In this document: piece after piece, positions 12,501 to 25,440 of the stretch | Layout of the letters: the number at the start of each line of letters is the position of its first letter | How positions within the stretch are numbered: the first letter of the stretch is position 1 | Assembly: GCA_021442155.1 (NCBI GenBank) | Contig: JAKCPB010000336.1 | Location: 1-64,000, forward strand | Length of the DNA stretch: 64,000 nucleotides | Direction: 5' to 3' | From: Cymbidium sinense | Taxonomy: Eukaryota; Streptophyta; Magnoliopsida; Asparagales; Orchidaceae | Notes under the pieces: generated by a model | The model's input: only the letters and a program-made list of their open reading frames with translations | Told to the model about the DNA's origin: nothing | The model's database searches: none | Translations under genes and position numbers: made by a program

Positions 12501-15500
12501 AGTTTATTTAGGTTTAGGTTTATGTTTAGGTTTTTATTTAGTTTAGGTTTAGGTTTATAGGTTTATTTAGGTTTATTTAGTTTAGTTTATTTATTTTTTT
12601 AGTTTATGTTTATTTATTTTTTAGGTTTTTTTAGTTTAGGTTTAGGTTTTGGTTTATTTTATTTAGTTTATTTATTTAGTTTATTTCAGTTTAGTTTAGG
12701 TTTATTTAGTTTATTAGTTTAGTTTATTAGTTTAATTTATTTTAGTTTAGGTTTAGGTTTTGGTTTATTTTTATTTAGTTTATTTAGTTTATTTTAGGTT
12801 TAGGTTTATTTAGTTTAGTTTAGTTTAGTTTAGTTTAGGTTTATTTATTTAGTTTAGTTTATTTAGGTTTAGGTTTAGGTTTAGGTTTATTTATTTTTAG
12901 TTTAGTTTAGGTTTATTTTATTAGGTTTAGGTTTTTGTTTTATTTATTTAGTTAGGTTTATTTTATTTAGTTTATTTTTTTAGTTTAGTTTAGGTTTAGG
13001 TTAGGTTTAGGTTTTAGTTTATTTATTTTATTTTTTAGTTTATTTTAGTTTAGGTTTAGTTTAGTTTAGGTTTATTTATTTAGTTTAGTTTAGTTTATTT
13101 TATTTTTTAGTTTAGGTTTAGGTTTATTTATTTAGTTTATTTTTGGTTTTAGGTTTATTTAGTTTAGTTTATTTTTTAGTTTAGTTTAGGTTTTTTTAGT
13201 TTATTTTATTTAGTTTATTAGGTTTAGGTTTTTTTAGTTTAGGTTTAGGTTTATTTAGTTTATTTATTTTAGGTTTAAGTTTATTTTTAGTTTAGTTTAG
13301 GTTTATTTAGTTTATTTAGTTTAGTTTTTAGTTTTTTTTAGTTTAGGTTTAGGTTTAGGTTTTATTTATTTTAGGTTTATTTAGTTTATTTATTTAGGTT
13401 TAGGTTTATTTTATTTAGTTTAGTTTATTTAGTTTATATAGTTAGTTTATTTAGTTTTTTAGTTTATTTAGGTTTAGGTTTATTTAGTTTAATTTAGTTT
13501 AGGTTTAGGTTTATTAGGTTTATTTATTTAGTTTAGTTTAGGTTTAGTTTATTACTTATTTATTTTAGGTTTAGGTTTAGGTTTATTTATTTTAGTTTAG
13601 TTTAGTTTATTTATTTAGTTTATATTTAGGTTTAGGTTTATTTTTAGGTTTAGTTTATTTTATTTTAGGTTTTATTTAGTTTTGTTTATTTTTAGTTTAG
13701 GTTTATTTTATTTAGTTTAGGTTTAGTTTATTTATTTTATTTTATTTAGGTTTAGGTTTAGGTTTATTTAGTTTAGTTTATTTAGTTTAGGTTTATTTTT
13801 ATTTAATTTTTGGTTTTTAGTTTATTTATTTTAGGTTTAGGTTTATTTATTTTATTTTATTTATTTATTTATTTTATTTAGTTTAGGTTAGGTTTATTTA
13901 GTTTATTTTTTTTATTTATTTATTTTATTTATTTAGTTTAGGTTTAGGTTTAGGTTTTTTTATTTTATCTAGTTTATTTATTTTATTAGTTTATTTTATT
14001 TATTTGGGTTTAGGTTTAGGTTTAGTTTAGGTTTTTTTTATTTAGTTTAGTTTATTTTAGTTTAGGTTTATTTAGTTTAGTTTAGTTTAGGTTTATTTTT
14101 ATTTATTTATTAGTTTATTTTATTTTAGTTTATTTTTTTAGTTTAGTTTAGGTTTAGTTTATTTATTTAGTTTTGTTTTTTATTTAGTTTATTTTAGTTT
14201 AGTTTATTTTATTTTTATTTAGTTTAGTTTTTTAGGTTTAGGTTTAGGTTTAGGTTTATTTAGATTTTTTTTAGTTTATTTATTTTTTTAGTTTAGGTTT
14301 TAGGTTTAGGTTTAGGTTTAGGTTTATTTAGTTTAGGTTTTGGTTTTAGGTTTTATTTTAATTTAGGTTTTGTTTAATTTATATTTATTTAGGTTTAGTT
14401 TATTTATTTAGTTTAGTTTATTTAGTTTATTTTATTTAGTTTATGTTTAGGTTTATTTAGTTTAATTTAGTTTAGTTTAGTTTATTTTTTAGGTTTAGGT
14501 TTAGTTAATTTATTTAGTTTATTTATTTATTTTAGTTTAGGTTTAATTTTTATTTAGTTTAATTTTTATTTTATTTAGTTTAGTTTAGGTTTATTTAGGT
14601 TTATTTATTTTATTTAGTTTAGTTTATTTAGTTTAGGTTTAGGTTTAGGTTTAGGTTTATTTATTTAATTTAGGTTTAGTTTAGGTTTATTTAGTTTAGT
14701 TTATTTAGTTTAGTTTATTTAGTTTATATTTAGTTTAGGTTTAGGTTTATTTAGTTTAGGTTTAGGTTTATTTTTATTTTGTTTAGTTTATTTAGGTTTT
14801 TGGTTTATTTTTATTTATTTATTTTATTTATTTAGTTTTAGTTTATTTTATTTTAGTTTTGGTTTATTTTAGTTATAGTTTAGGTTTAGGTTTTTATTTA
14901 GTTAGGTTTATTTAGTTTAGGTTTATTATTTAGGTTTAGGTTTATTTATTTTAGTTTAGTAGGTTTATTTATTTTATTTTTAGTTTAGGTTTATTTATTT
15001 AGTTTAGTTTATTTAGTTTATTTAGGTTTAGTTTATTTAGTTTTAGTTTATTTAGGTTTAGTTATTTAGTTTATTTAGGTTTAGGTTTAGTTTATTTTTT
15101 AGGTTTAGGTTTATTTTAGGTTTAGGTTTATTTAGTTTATTTAGGTTTATTTATTTATATATTTTAGGTTTAGGTTTAGGTTTTTTAATTTAGTTTAGTT
15201 TATTTATTTAGTTTAGGTTTAGGTTTAGGTTTTGGTTTAGTTTTTTAGTTTATTTAGGTTTAGGTTTAGGTTTATTTAAGTTTTGGTTTAGGTTTAGGTT
15301 TAGGTTTATTTTTTTAGGTTTATTTAGTTTAGTTTAGTTTAGTTTAGGTTTATTTATTTAGTTTAGGTTTAGTTTATTTAGTTTATTTATTATTTTATTT
15401 TTAGTTTAGTTTAGGTTTAGGTATTTTTTATTTAGTTTATTTATTTTATTAGTTTATTTTATTTTATTTAGGTTTAGGTTTAGGTTTTGGTTTTATTTAG

Positions 15501-18500
15501 TTTAGTTTATTTTAGTTTATTTATTTTTTTGTTTTTTTTTAGTTTATTTTATTTTAGTTTAGGTTTAGGTTTATTTATTTAGTTTAGTTTATTTTTTTTA
15601 GTTTATTTTATTTATTTTAGTTTAGTTAGTTTGGGTTTAGTTTATTTTTTTATGTTTAGCTTATTAGTTTAGTTTAGGTTTAGGTTTAGATTTTATTTAG
15701 TTTAGGTTTAGTTTTAGTTTAGGTTTAGGTTTAGTTTTATTTTATTTTTTATTTAGTTTTTATCTATTTAGGTTTAGGTTTATTTATTTAGTTTAGTAGT
15801 TTATTTAATTTAATTTATTAATTGAGTTTATTTATTTGGTTTAGGTTTATTTTATTTTAATTTAATTTAGTTTAGTTTATTTTATTTTGGTTTTTTAGGT
15901 TTATTTATTTTGGTTTATTTATTTATTTTAGTTTAGGTTTTTTAGTTTTATTTAGTTTATTTATTTAGTTTAGTTTATTTTATTTATTTAGTTTAGTTTA
16001 GTCGTTTATTTAGGTTTAGGTTTATTTTATTTACTTATTTAGTTTATTTTATATTTAGTTTATTTAGGTTTTTTGGTTTTTATTTAGGTTTAGGTTTTAT
16101 TTAGTTTAGGTTTATTTTTAGTTTAGGTTTAGGTTTATTTAGTTAGGTTTAGGTTTAGGTTTAGGTTTTTTTATTTTAGTTTATTTTATTATTTAGTTTT
16201 TGGTTTAGGTTTTGGTTTAGGTTTATTTAGTTTAGTTTATTTAGTTTAGGTTTATTTATTTAGGTTTAGTTTGTTTATTTTAGTTTTTATATTATTTTAT
16301 TTTTTAGTTTTTATTTTATGTTTATTTATTTAGTTTAGGTTTATTTTTATTTAGGTTTAGGTTTAGGTTTAGGTTTATTTTTTATTTTAATTTGGTTTAT
16401 TTATTTAGTTGTTTAGGTTTAGGTTTAGATTTATTCTTATTTTATTTTTTTATTTAGTTTATTTAGTTTATTTATTTTATTTTAGTTTAGGTTTAGTTTA
16501 TTTATTTTTTATTTTTTTATTATTTTATTTATTTTTAGTTATTATTTTAGGTTTTAGTTTATTTTAGGTTTATTTTAGTTTTTAGTTTAGTTTAGTTTAT
16601 TTTTTTTGTTTTTTATTTAGTTTATTTTTTAGTTTATTTAGTTTATTTTAATTTATTTATTTATTTAGTTTATTTTTAGTTTAGTTTATTTAGTTTAGTT
16701 TATTTTATTTTTTAGGTTTAGGTTTATTTTATTTAGTTTTTTATTTTTTATTTTAGTTTATTTTAGTTTATTTAGTTTAGGTTTAGGTTTAGTTTGGTTT
16801 AGGTTTTAGTTTAGGATTAGTTTAGTTTAGTTTATTTTATTTATTTAGTTTAGGTTTAGGTTTTTTTTTTTGTTTATTTTATTTAATTTATTTATTTATT
16901 TATTTTTTATTTTATTTTATTTAGTTTATGTTTATTATTTATTTATTATTTTTTTAGTTTATTTTTTAGGTTTAGGTTTTATTTTATTTAGTTTAGTTTA
17001 GATTTAGGCTTAGGGTTTAGGTTTAGGTTTTTAGGTTTAGGTTTATTTAGGGTTTTTTTAGGTTTATTAGGTTTAGGGTTTTTTTTTTAATATTTTTTAG
17101 GTTTGGGTTTAGGTTTTAGGTTTAGGTTTATTTTAAATTAAGTATTTCTTATTTAGTTTATTTATTATTTATTTTAGTTTATTTTAATTTTTATTTTATT
17201 CTTATTTTTATTTTTATTTAGTTTAATTTATTTATTTTTTGGTTTATTTATTTTAGTTTAGGTTTTCATTTTAGTTTATTTTTTAGGTTTAGGTTTAGCT
17301 TTCTGTTTATTTTTTAGTTTAGTTTTAATGTAATTTTATTTTTTAAGTTTAAGTTTTATCTTTTTTTTTAGGTTTAGGTTTAGATTTTTATTTTATTTGT
17401 TTAGCTTTAGGTTTTAAATTTATTTTTAGGTTTTATTTTTTAGTTAAGGTTTAGATTTATTTTAGTTTATTTTATTTTATTTTGTTGTTTTAGGTTTAGA
17501 GTATATTTTAAGTTTGGTTTTAGGTTTATTTATTAATTTATTTTATTTTATTTTAGGTTTAGGTTTATTTTATTTTTTTATTTATTTTAGGTTTAGGTTT
17601 TTTTTTACAGTGGGGTTTTTTTATTTTTTTTATTTATTTTAAGTTTTCTTTAAGGTTTATTTTTAGGTTTAGGTTTTATTTAGTTTTATCTATTTTATTT
17701 TAGGTTTATTTTATTTTATTTTACTTTTTGATTTTATTTTATTTAGGTTTTATTTTTAGGTTTATTTTATTTAATTTAGTTTAGCATGGGTTTTATTTAT
17801 TTTACTTTAGTTTGTTTTATTTTTTTACTTTACTTTTAGGTTTAGGTTTAGGTTTAGGTTTAGTTTAGGTTTTATTTTATTTTATTTTTATTTAATTTAG
17901 GTTTAGTTTTTAGGTTTATTTTGTTTAGGTTTTTAGGTTTTAGGGTTTTAGGTTTAGGGTTTAGGTTTAGGGTTTAAGGTTTAGGGTTTAGGTTTAAGGT
18001 TTATGTTTAGTTTTAGGGTTTAGGGTTTAGTTAGGGTGGTAGGTTTAGGGTTTAGGGTTATTTTTTTTAGGATTAGTAAATTTTAATTTATTATTTAGTT
18101 TATTTTTTATTTTTTTAATTTAGTTTAGTTTGTCTTTTTTTTATTTAGGTTTATTTTTTAATTAGTTTTTTTTATTTTATGTTCATTTATTTTAGTTTAG
18201 TTTTTTATTTTAGTTTATTTTTTATATTTTGGTTTAGGTTTAGGTTTATTTTTTAGTTTAGTTTATTTTATTTTATTTTTTTAGGTTCAGGTTTAGGTTT
18301 TTTGTTTTATTTTTTAGGTTTAGGTTTTTTTTAGGTTTTATTTTTTTTTAGTTTAGGTTTAGGTTTATTTTAGTTTATTTTAGTTTATTTAGTTTAGGTT
18401 TAGGTTTAGGTTTAATTTATTTTAGGTTTAGATTTAGGTTTAGGCTTATTTTATTTTTATTTTTGGTTTAGGTTTTTTTTTATAGTTTAGGGTTTAGGTT

Positions 18501-18782
18501 TTATTTTTTATTTATTTTTAGGTTTTATTTTTTGGTTTATTTTTTAGGTTTAGGTTTTTATTTAGTTTTCATTTTATTTTATTTTAGGTTCATTTATTTT
18601 TATTTTAGGTTTAGTTTTATTTTATTAGGTTTTATTTTTTTTAGTTTAGGTTTTATTTATTTTATTTTAATTTAGTTTTTTTAGGTTTAGGTTTAGGTTT
18701 AGGTTTTAGTTTATGTTTTTATTTATTTTATTTATTTATTTTATTTTGGTTTAGGTTTTAGTTTATTTTGGTTTTATTTTTT
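6501..18782. repeat. TTTAGG/TTTATTTAGG telomere-like array of about 12.3 kb
   Basis: Continuous degenerate telomere-like repeat, plus strand TTTAGG, TTTATTTAGG and TTTAGTTTAGG. Flanking parts (6,500-8,990 and 16,990-18,782) contain T-rich words such as TTTTATTTTATTTTAGG and short runs of true TTTAGGG (for example 7,600-7,700 and 17,935-18,060). I see no gene. Open frames such as 10,395-10,607 exist only because TTTAGG units rarely create stops in one frame. Confidence 0.9.
8990..16990. repeat. Hexamer-based core of the array, nearly free of GGG
   Basis: Over about 8 kb the repeat is almost only TTTAGG, TTTAG and TTTATTTAGG. GGG, which defines the canonical plant telomere heptamer, is nearly absent; the clear exception is a short TTTAGGG run near 12,130. 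C is also almost missing from the plus strand. This differs from the TTTAGGG-rich blocks to the right of 26,660. Confidence 0.75.
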
Positions 18783-20420
18783 TGATATAAAACAAACCAT
18801 CAAGGCAAAATAGTCCATAGTGATCAGGTCTGCACGAACAAAGCGAGAGAGTAGACCCCCAACCAAAACCATAGACAATCACATAAAGCAAACCAGAAGT
18901 TATAGGATCGGTGGCCAAGCTAAAAAAACCAAGCGATAACTCCACCAAAGCCACCAAAGGAAGAAACACAAAAAAGGAGTCGACATGAATAGGGGTAAAC
19001 AACAACAATACAATCCCAAAGGCATAACAACCCGACTATCTCAGCTAGCAATCAAATCCAAGGGCAAATATCAAAATAGTAGAATATAAGCGCACCAGAG
19101 GGAAAGCCATAGGGAGACCAAGAGGGCATCCAAAATTACCATCAAAACCACCACCAAGGCGGAAAAACACCAAATCCGCACCAGACCAAGAGGCAAATAT
19201 CAGAAATAAGGACAACAAAATAAATAAGGGATTCAATACCAACAACCAACTTAAATCCCAAGACCAAGCAGGCACAAGCATCCAAGGCAAGATAGCATCA
19301 ATCCCAAGTCACCAAGCTAGAGAGCCACCAACCCTCATGCGGCCAATCCAATCGAGGAGCACAGACAAATAGGCATAGACAAAAACAACCATAACCATCT
19401 CTCTAAAAATAAAACCCAAGTCGGAAGAAAAAAGAACCACAAAGTACGTCCTCATCCAATCAATTGATAAAACAACAAAAAAACAACCAAACCAAGAAAA
19501 TAAAAAAATTGAAAAAAACCAAAGCTAAGCAAATCTAGAAGACCAATAGCCACCCAACAACCAACCATAGAAGTTCCAATTCGGTAAAGCGATACCAAAA
19601 TAAAAGGTTAACCCAATATAGAGCCCAAAATAGGAAAAAAAACAAGCATAGCCATAACCCACCTAGAGATCTCCAAAAAAACCAGAAACAAAATGAATCA
19701 CTCAAAAAAAAAAAACCAAAGTATAAAATGACAAAGAGAACCCAACCAAAGCGATCAGAGGGAAAGGAACAAGGGAGGAAATAAAGCCCCTTCAAACCTA
19801 TTGAGTAGACAATCACACAAAAGAAAAAAATGGGAGGGCAACAATTAGAAAAAAACTACCTCAATCCACAAGGAGGAGAAAAACCAACTAGCGAGAAACC
19901 CCAAGTGAAACCAAGAAATAAAACATCAACCACCAAAAAAACTAAGCGAAGAGACCAACAACATCCATTAAAAAATGACCAACCAAAATAGTTAGGCAGA
20001 ATGAAAAAGCAAATTACAGCATCCAGCAGAACCAACCATAGCAACCAAAAATTCAATTCAAATAATGTAATAGGTAGCCAAAACTAGAGGCAAACCCAAC
20101 ATCAATTAGTGTAAGGGGTAGGCCAAAATCAGACACCACAATAGGAGACCCCAAAACATCACTAGCTGTGTGACAAAATGAGCATAGCATGAGCCACAGA
20201 AAGAAAACCAGTAGTTTTAGAGGATAGGAAAATCAATTAAACTAAAACCAATAATGGAGCTTTCATATAAAGTGAGATTGAGCAGCACCCTAAAGACAAT
20301 AGCAAAAACCACTTTCTTGTGAGGGAAGCACAAAAAAAAACAACCAAAAAATAGACTGAATAAAACCACCATAGTAATATGATCAACAAAATAGCTGAAA
20401 GATAAAATCTGAGGTAAGGC
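18783..20420 (-). other. LINE copy A 3' region (probable 3' UTR)
   Basis: About 1.6 kb downstream of the RNase H domain, homologous to 51,032-52,620 and 55,130-56,770. The plus strand is rich in CCAACCA, AAACCA and AGCCA words. All minus frames therefore translate as Trp/Leu/Gly/Phe-rich strings (for example 19,535-19,816) that look membrane-like. The frames are not conserved between copies, so I read this as non-coding 3' sequence. Confidence 0.65.
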
Positions 20421-20429
20421 GGTCAGTGT

Positions 20430-20900
20430 TATCCAGTTGACTAGGCCATGTAGATGCTTTAAGCTATGGTTATCAAATAAAGTGAGCTCATTTAATTTGC
20501 TCCCAAATTAGCCAAATCATCACAAGCATTACCTTCATAAAGAATGTGAAAGATTTTGTAGCAAACTTGAGAAAGAAGCTTTTTAGTGTGATTAAGAAGA
20601 TAAAATAAGCCAGCATTCCCCATTTTATTAGTATTGAGCATATCAAGTAAAAGAAGGGATCAACTTAAATCCAAATATTAAAGAGGCCTATGATTAAACA
20701 AATATCAATAGCTTTATTAACAACCATGAGCGCATAAATAAGAAGCTTTGAGGGGTAGGCATAATCACAAATTACAGTACCTTTAGAATCCTAAGAATTC
20801 CACCACAACCATATTTGTTTGGGAAATGGAACTATCATTTGATCTTAATAAAATATTCTTTAGGCTTAATCCAATGTACAATCCTAACACTCTTGTAGGA
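20430..20900 (-). pseudogene. LINE copy A RNase H domain (RVT_3 type), decayed
   Basis: On the minus strand IHWIKP near 20,880 is followed, across a frameshift and stop, by a region matching the IDGSF motif of copy C, then FPKQIWG. Further on are AYPSKLL and KAIDICL, matching the plant LINE-type RNase H that degrades the RNA strand of the RNA/DNA hybrid. The end near 20,500 corresponds to the EGNACADLLANLG motif kept in copy B. Several stops and frameshifts make it inactive. Confidence 0.7.
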
Positions 20901-20999
20901 AGGGTCATCATGCAAGTGATACCCAAATTTTAGTCACAAATTTATAACCTCTAAAATGAAGATTACTAATTAAATTTGCATTAAACAAAGCATGAATTT

Positions 21000-21976
21000 T
21001 TCTTTAATTCTAGCAAGGATCCTTTTATGGTTCATAGGGATGCCTGATATTTAGCATCATTTCTAAACATCCAAATTAACCAAATAATAATATTAAAACT
21101 TTCATATGACCTTTCACGGTTTATGGAAACAAACTTCAAGAAGTTGATATAATGAAAGAGCCATGAAAATAGTTAGTGTTAAATAAATCATCATACCATA
21201 TCAAAGTTTGGAAGTAATAACACCATTGACAAAACATGATTAACATTTTCAATATGAAACAACATAGCACTTGGAAGGTAAATAAAACCCTTTTAGCGAA
21301 GCAATCTAGGAATGAAGTTATTCAAACTCCTCCAAGCTAAATATAATAAGAAATGGGAATGATATTGTTCCAAAGTTTAATGAAAACATTAGAGGTGTTT
21401 TGTTTTTTTTCTAATAAAATTCAAACCTCTTTAAAATGAAATCACCATTGTAAGAGAGCTTGAAAAGAATTTGATCAGGTTTATTAGAAAAGATAGTGAT
21501 GTTGCAAAACTTGTCAAAATAGTAATAGGAATGTAGTTCTCAAGTTTGTTTTCATACTAATTGTTATTAAGCCAAAAAGAGTTAACTTTGATACTAGTAG
21601 TAGAGTGTGAAGATAAAAGGGAGTCAATAGAGCCATTGCTAATCCAATTTTCTTGCCAAAAGAAAGAAGAGCCTGAATGAAATCCCCAAGATATTAAAGA
21701 TTCAACAACCCATTTAATGGAGCAAAGCCTTTTCCAAACCGGAGAGTCACCAACTTTGTAAGCACAGATAAGAGGGTGTTTACCTTGACAATATTTTTCT
21801 ATCATAAAATTGGACCAAAGGCTATCATTTTTTCTAAAATTCCACCAGAGAATAAGAGAGAAGAAAGTCATAGCTTCACAAATAAGTTTGCAACCAAGAC
21901 CACCTTCACCCAAAGGACCATAACATTTATACCAGGATGTCCAATGCATTCTTTTAATAGAATTATTGGATCCCAA
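21000..21976 (-). pseudogene. LINE copy A ORF2 linker and zf-RVT region
   Basis: The first part (21,976-21,557) is an open minus frame of 139 codons reading IKRMHWTSWYKC, GEGGLGCK, LWWNFRKNDSLW and IEKYC. This is the well-known stretch after the RT domain in plant LINEs, often seen as W-x-K-C-...-GGLG and LLAKLWWR-like words. The second part (21,556-21,000) corresponds to the zf-RVT region and has many lesions. Copies B and C of the LINE are truncated at the point matching about 21,560. Confidence 0.8.
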
Positions 21977-22099
21977 AAAATTTATTAAAAGCGATCAATT
22001 CTAATAAGAGTAGAATTAGTGGGAATAATAATTTGAATCAAATAAAGAGGCATAGAATTAAGAGTTCTCTTAAGAATAGTGCCTACCACCAAAGGAAAG

Positions 22100-23470
22100 T
22101 AAATGGAATTCCCAAACAAAATTTTATTTAAATTTTTTGAATTAACTCATCAAAAGATGGGATCATTTTGGACCTTTAAATAGAGGAGCACCCAAGTACT
22201 TAAGAGGTAAGTGTTGATGTTTAAAATTAGTGATATGCCATTTGATTGATTTTATTATTATAGATACTTGAAGAAATAATAAAATAGCTTTTGTTATCAT
22301 TGATAGAAAGACCACTTTCTCTACCAAATTTATTTAAAAAATCTTGAGGTTCTTGATATGTTGAATAGAAGCATTGCAAAAAATAATGAAATCATCTACA
22401 AAACTTAAGTGGGAAATAGGAAGACCACCAAGAGTTCTGTAGTACATACTAGGATTGTTTAAAAATAACTCATTGATGCTCATAGATAAGTACTCAATAA
22501 CAATAATAAATAAAGTAGGAGATAAAGGATCCCCTTATCTTAAGCCATGGGAAGAAGGAAAGAAGACCAAAGCTTCCCTATTAAGAAAAATAAAAAACCA
22601 GGCATTCTTAATACAATTTTTAATAAGAAAAGTAAATTTATCAGAAAACCCAAATAAATTCAGAATATGGAAAAGGAAATTCGAAGAGATATTATCAAAA
22701 GCTTTGGTAATATCTAATTTAAAAAGAATGTTTCCACCTGTAGTCTTAGCATCTAAGTCATGAATTAATTCCTGGGCAAGTAAAATGTTATCAGAAATAG
22801 ACTTTTAAGAAAATTGGTTTGGTTGACATAGATAATCTTATGAAGTAAAGGACTAAGCCTGTTGACAAGAATTTTGGAAATTAGCTTATTGAAGAAGGTG
22901 CAAAAACTAATAGGTCTAAAATTACTCCAATAGTCTGGATTATATTTCTTAAGTATGAAAATAATAGAAGTGCTAGAAAAATATCTAGGAGAAGGATTAC
23001 CATTAAAAAAAATTGACCACATCCTCAATCAAATCATTTTTAATAATAAACCAACAAATTTGAAAAAATTGAGAAGTAAAACCCTCCTGACCACCAACAT
23101 AATCTATGTTCATGCTATTAAGAACTTTAAAAATTTCATCTTCATTAGGCATAATAGTAAGCAAATCATAGTCACCATTAGTAATAATAGAAGGAATCAA
23201 GTGCAATTTATAAATAGATTCATAGGAGAAACTCTTATTTAGCATAGTTCTAAAGTATTTAATAACTTAATCCTTAATATCATTATTCTCCATAATCCAT
23301 TCTCCATTATAATCTTTAATTTTTTAATATTGTTTAAAGCTCTCTTTTTATTAACTAAAGCATGGAAATACCTAGTATTGCTATCACCATCTGCAATATG
23401 TTTACTAGCAGCTTTTTGATGCCAATAAGTCTCTTCCATATTTTGAAAATTAATAAGTTTATCTTTCACC
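22100..23470 (-). pseudogene. LINE copy A reverse transcriptase domain
   Basis: In order on the minus strand: GDSNTRYFHA near 23,400; a GGQEGFTSQFF motif near 23,080; FRPISFC near 22,920; KLISKILVNRL; ITKAFD, with the first catalytic Asp, at about 22,694-22,711; GLR-stop-GDPLSP; and FVDD at 22,391-22,402, the catalytic FADD/YADD box. This enzyme would copy element RNA into DNA at a nicked target. Visible lesions include a frameshift near 22,800 and a TAA at 22,535-22,537 where the family has Gln before GDPLSP. The catalytic motifs survive, so decay is moderate. Confidence 0.9.
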
Positions 23471-23559
23471 TCAGTCTAGTCCTTAATCTTAGAAGGATCG
23501 GACATAATAGAGACCTCAAGATCACAAACCAAATTTTTCCATATCTTTGATATTAGCAA

Positions 23560-24396
23560 GGATTTTAAAATAATGCTTATTCCACCAACCCAATTTTTCT
23601 TAAGTCTTTTAAGCTTAAACCAAAGTCTATTCATCCCCATAATCAATTATCGATGTAAAGAACTTTCAATTGTAACCAACATTAAAAAAAATCACTATGT
23701 GTGAATCCACATGTTCTGAAATCTAAAAGGAGAGAGAATTTTTAATCTATTAAAATATCTTTAATAAAAACTAAAATAGGAGAATTATCAAATAAGGTTC
23801 TGGTTAAATGATAGACATAAGTAATATGCCATTGGGTAATTCAATGAGTATTAAATAGAATCTGATCCAACCTTTGTCAAAGTCTAGAGTTTTACCAAGT
23901 ATAATTAGAACCTTTAAAAATAATTTCAACCAAATTATAATAAGGATCATATTAAAATTTTTTTCCATGGAATGAATATTAGGACAGTAACCACCACTTC
24001 ATTCAAAAGTGAATAAAATAGTGTTGGAATCACCACCAACAAACTAAAGTTTATTGATAGAGGTAGCAAAATTCCTCAAATTATCCCAAGGAAGATTTCT
24101 AATAGATCTAAGCCCAATACACAATAATCACCATAAGAGATTTGAGCAATGATAACTTGTTCAAAATCATCAAGAATAGAAAAATCTACAAAGTTATTCC
24201 AAAAACACCAATTCTTATTACTGACATTAGAGAAAAATTTATTGAAACCGATCATTCTATCAACATGGTTAATTTTGTTAGCATGAATAAGAGGCTGAAA
24301 AAATAAGTAAAGAAAATATGTATACGATAAAGATTTTAATAATTATGAATAGAGAGGGTAAATCCCTCTAACATTCCAAATAATAAAATTAAACAT
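23560..24396 (-). pseudogene. LINE copy A ORF2 start and endonuclease domain
   Basis: A minus ATG at 24,394-24,396 opens MFNFIIWNVRG, the typical N-terminus of an apurinic-type (exonuclease-endonuclease-phosphatase) LINE endonuclease, whose Asn is a metal-binding residue. Further on are FFSNVSNKNWCFW, then ISYGDYC, and VGGDSNTI at 24,019-24,042, equivalent to the GDFN motif. The enzyme nicks target DNA to prime reverse transcription. The second half has several stops. The ORF1 stop at about 24,427 lies some 30 bp upstream. Confidence 0.8.
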
Positions 24397-24426
24397 AAAG
24401 AATAAAAGGGTTTAAGAAAAGGTTAA

Positions 24427-25440
24427 TTAGAGGAGAGGGAGGTTTGGCGATCTAGTGTTTCTTAGCAATTTGGGAGGAATTTTTAACATTTTTCTCTTTT
24501 TTAGCATGATAAGTTTGGAAACCATTTTCTTATCTCCTATAATCATCATCTGAGAAGGATTTAGCAACATTAGTCTTAGATTTAGGAAAAATCTCCAGAT
24601 TAGAAATGAGTTCTCCTTCTTCCAAGACATTAGAATTTATTAAAGCCAAATGAGCATCAGAATAAGAGAGGGAAAGATTTATTAAGAGGCAAGTGTGAAC
24701 ACCAATCCCTTCCTCTTCATGACCTAAATTATTAGACAAAGCCAAATCTTTATGAGAATTTAAATAATCCCAGGAAAATAGAATCAATTTTTTCAACCTC
24801 ATTATCATGAGGTATTAAAGGCATATTCTCCATTGAATTTGAATAATGCATAACATTATTATCCTCATTTATATTCTCAATCAAAGCTTCATTTTCATCA
24901 ATCAAAGCTGGTAAGAATGTTGGGATTGAATCGGAGGAAATAGAATAATCATCTAAAAGTTAAAAAAAAACTATTATTGTTCACATTAGAAGCCTTCAAT
25001 TATGCAAAAAATGTAAGAGGTAAAATAGCCTTATTAGGAACATTCAAAAATTCCATTGCTTCTAAAGTAGCTTTTTGATATTTAACAGTGATTGGACTAG
25101 GGTTAGGAATTAAAGTTTCCTTAATAGGGATTTTATGTTTTAGGTGAGGACGATGAATGAAACATTTAGAATTATCATGCCCATGGATTTTGCAATGAGA
25201 ACAAAAGATAGGGAGATTTTCAAATTCAAATCTTTGCATATAACCATAATTTTTAGATCCCAACTAGATTTTTTTTGGGTGTTTCTTGGTAATGTCCAAT
25301 TCAACATCTAACCACTAAGGATGAGATTTTGTAGTTATTACGATCAATTTACAACGACCAAATAAAGCACCACAAAAAATGGAATTGAAGCTAATGAAAG
25401 GAATTTTGCATATTGGAGAGAAATCTAAAGCACGTCTCAT
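24427..25440 (-). pseudogene. LINE copy A ORF1 (CCHC zinc-knuckle protein), 3' two-thirds
   Basis: The segment 25,263-25,000 reads NLPIFCSHCKIHGHDNSKC, an intact C-x2-C-x3-GH-x4-C knuckle that binds nucleic acid in ORF1 proteins of plant L1-type elements. Upstream, in another frame, KKHPKKIWLGSKNYGY matches the end of the DUF4283 region. Downstream is an acidic stretch (ALINSNVLEEGEL and SFSDDDYRR, 24,808-24,530) and a Lys-rich tail ending near 24,427. Several frameshifts separate these parts. The knuckle residues are seen; the RNA-binding role follows from family knowledge. Confidence 0.8.

Noticed and set aside
2206..18782. A present-day chromosome end
   Set aside because: The repeat is too degenerate, contains many old insertions, and ordinary sequence follows to the right of 63,690. 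It is better described as interstitial or formerly subtelomeric.
19045..20056. Several minus frames rich in Trp, Leu, Phe and Gly (also 36,019-36,536; 51,309-52,556; 54,701-55,895) resembling multi-pass membrane proteins
   Set aside because: They lie in the CCAAC-rich LINE 3' region. The homologous regions of the other copies do not keep the same frame, so the hydrophobicity comes from composition.
21776..21988. Plus-strand frames over the LINE (also 22,455-22,763, 22,955-23,242, 23,362-23,550)
   Set aside because: They are antisense to recognisable reverse transcriptase and linker frames on the minus strand.
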